Assembly (NCBI RefSeq): GCF_000181495.1
Contig: NZ_ABCF01000010.1
Coordinates: forward strand, 1 to 64,000
Length of the DNA: 64,000 nucleotides
Reading direction: 5' to 3'
Source: Bacillus sp. SG-1
GTDB taxonomy: Bacteria; Bacillota; Bacilli; Bacillales; Bacillaceae_B
Within the stretch, counting starts at the first letter, position 1. Each line of letters opens with the position of its first letter. Positions 63,422 to 64,000 of the stretch are shown here, piece after piece. The notes beneath the pieces were generated by a model. The model made no database searches, was not told the origin of the DNA, and worked only from the letters and a program-made list of their open reading frames with translations. The position numbers were made by a program, and so were the translations under genes.

Positions 63422-63451
63422 AAAACTCTCAGAATCGTTCTGAGAGTTTTT
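63422..63451. terminator. bidirectional terminator
   Basis: AAAACTCTCAGAA-tcg-TTCTGAGAGTTTTT, a perfect 13-bp stem with T on plus and A-rich flanks giving T on minus. It separates the remnant from the oxidase gene. Confidence 0.9.
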
Positions 63452-63496
63452 GTTTGGGATTGATAAGATAATTTCGGCAAGATTCTTTCTATGAAA

Positions 63497-64000
63497 CTAT
63501 TTTCTGGTCGGTGCAATATTATGATTATGACACAAGCGGTTATCTGGATCATACTTGGTTTTTACTTCAACCAGACGGTCATGGTTTTTGCCATGGGTTG
63601 CTTTGATCACGTCTTTATCTGGTTCAATGGCATTCAGATATGAAGCGTTTTTGTGGGAGCGCTCCAGGAGACTGCTGTATACGGAGTCCACCCATTTTTT
63701 GCAAAGCTCTTCCGGCACATGCATGGCCATCATGTCAACCAGCAGGACACAGCTTGCGTCCCGCATGGCGAAGGCAGTGGCATCAGAAGGTATGCGGTTC
63801 ATTTGTCCATGCAGCGACCATAATTGAACGAGCACACTTGGAGCGGGGGCACTGTCAATTTTGCTCAACAGTGTATCTACAGTTTCTTCAGTCAGTTCTT
63901 TAAAATATAGGGATGTTCCATATACCGGTATATGATTTTCAACCATGATATCCAGTTTACTCTGCAGTTCAACGTATGATATAACGCTAGTGCCGTCGAT
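63497..64000 (-). CDS. FAD-linked oxidoreductase with BBE domain, 3' part only
   Basis: The frame is open to the right edge, so the N-terminus and FAD-binding domain lie outside. The visible C-terminal part ends in the berberine-bridge-enzyme signature: SYLNAIEPDKD, HGKNHDRLVEVKTKYDPDNR, then LCHNHNI. Such enzymes oxidise sugars or other small substrates with FAD. The main uncertainty is the substrate. An ATG at 63946 is internal. Confidence 0.85.
   Translation of the reverse strand: MDGTSVISYVELQSKLDIMVENHIPVYGTSLYFKELTEETVDTLLSKIDSAPAPSVLVQLWSLHGQMNRIPSDATAFAMRDASCVLLVDMMAMHVPEELCKKWVDSVYSSLLERSHKNASYLNAIEPDKDVIKATHGKNHDRLVEVKTKYDPDNRLCHNHNIAPTRK

Overview
The window is a chromosomal piece of a Bacillaceae bacterium (Bacillus or a close relative). 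The evidence is protein similarity and gene order: much of it follows the B. subtilis tRNA / glg / men / yth / ytk / ytl / ytm / pckA / metK / yto / ytp / ytq block. AGGAGG-type ribosome binding sites, TTG and GTG starts, T-rich terminators, an S-box leader on metK and a Zur-type operator also fit. All calls come from reading the sequence; no database search was run.

Layout. 1-1.3 kb: the last 12 tRNAs of a large tRNA operon. 1.3-2.4 kb: a decayed intergenic stretch with a TPP-riboswitch-like remnant, degenerate repeats and a small unannotated reading frame. 2.4-10.4 kb: glycogen operon glgB-C-D-A-P. 11-13.5 kb: yteA and menA on the minus strand. 13.6-21.8 kb: menaquinone genes menF-D-H-B-E-C, which with the divergent menA cover most of the route from chorismate to demethylmenaquinone. 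21.9-24.6 kb: a cytochrome bd-type quinol oxidase pair. 25-29.2 kb: a Zur-controlled zinc-binding lipoprotein, yidD, small membrane and unknown genes, ytkC and ytkD. 43.5-46 kb: the ytl ABC transporter. 46.4-54.9 kb: ytmA, ytmB, pckA, metK with a SAM riboswitch, ytoA, ytpA, ytpB. 55.2-57.6 kb: an immune-inhibitor-A-type secreted metalloprotease. 57.8-62.7 kb: a tRNA-modification pair, ytzC, an M20 peptidase and an MFS transporter. 62.7-64 kb: gene remnants and the 3' end of a BBE-type oxidase gene that runs off the window.

The ytl permease gene (ytlD) is split by a 14.0-kb integrative element (29521-43532) encoding a large serine recombinase. Both junctions can be read to the base: a GT core dinucleotide, 24-bp inverted arms inside the element, and two permease fragments that rejoin in frame when the element is removed in silico. 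The element has its own CI-like repressor with repeated operator-like sites in three promoters, a sigma-like protein, HTH proteins, a terminase-small-subunit-like protein, an HNH protein, many small unknown genes, two lipoproteins and a membrane-anchored coiled-coil protein. I see no capsid, tail, conjugation or replication gene, so it resembles a phage satellite or a minimal integrative element.

The most unusual genome-wide signal is a set of intergenic tandem arrays. At least four intergenic regions (12.1, 18.8, 24.7 and 51.7-52.2 kb) carry repeats of exactly 52 bp, one carries 51 bp (10.5 kb), one about 50 bp (46.1-46.4 kb) and one a 104-bp (2 x 52) duplication (1.56 kb). The sequences differ between most arrays while the period is nearly constant, close to five turns of B-DNA. 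I know of no described family that matches this.
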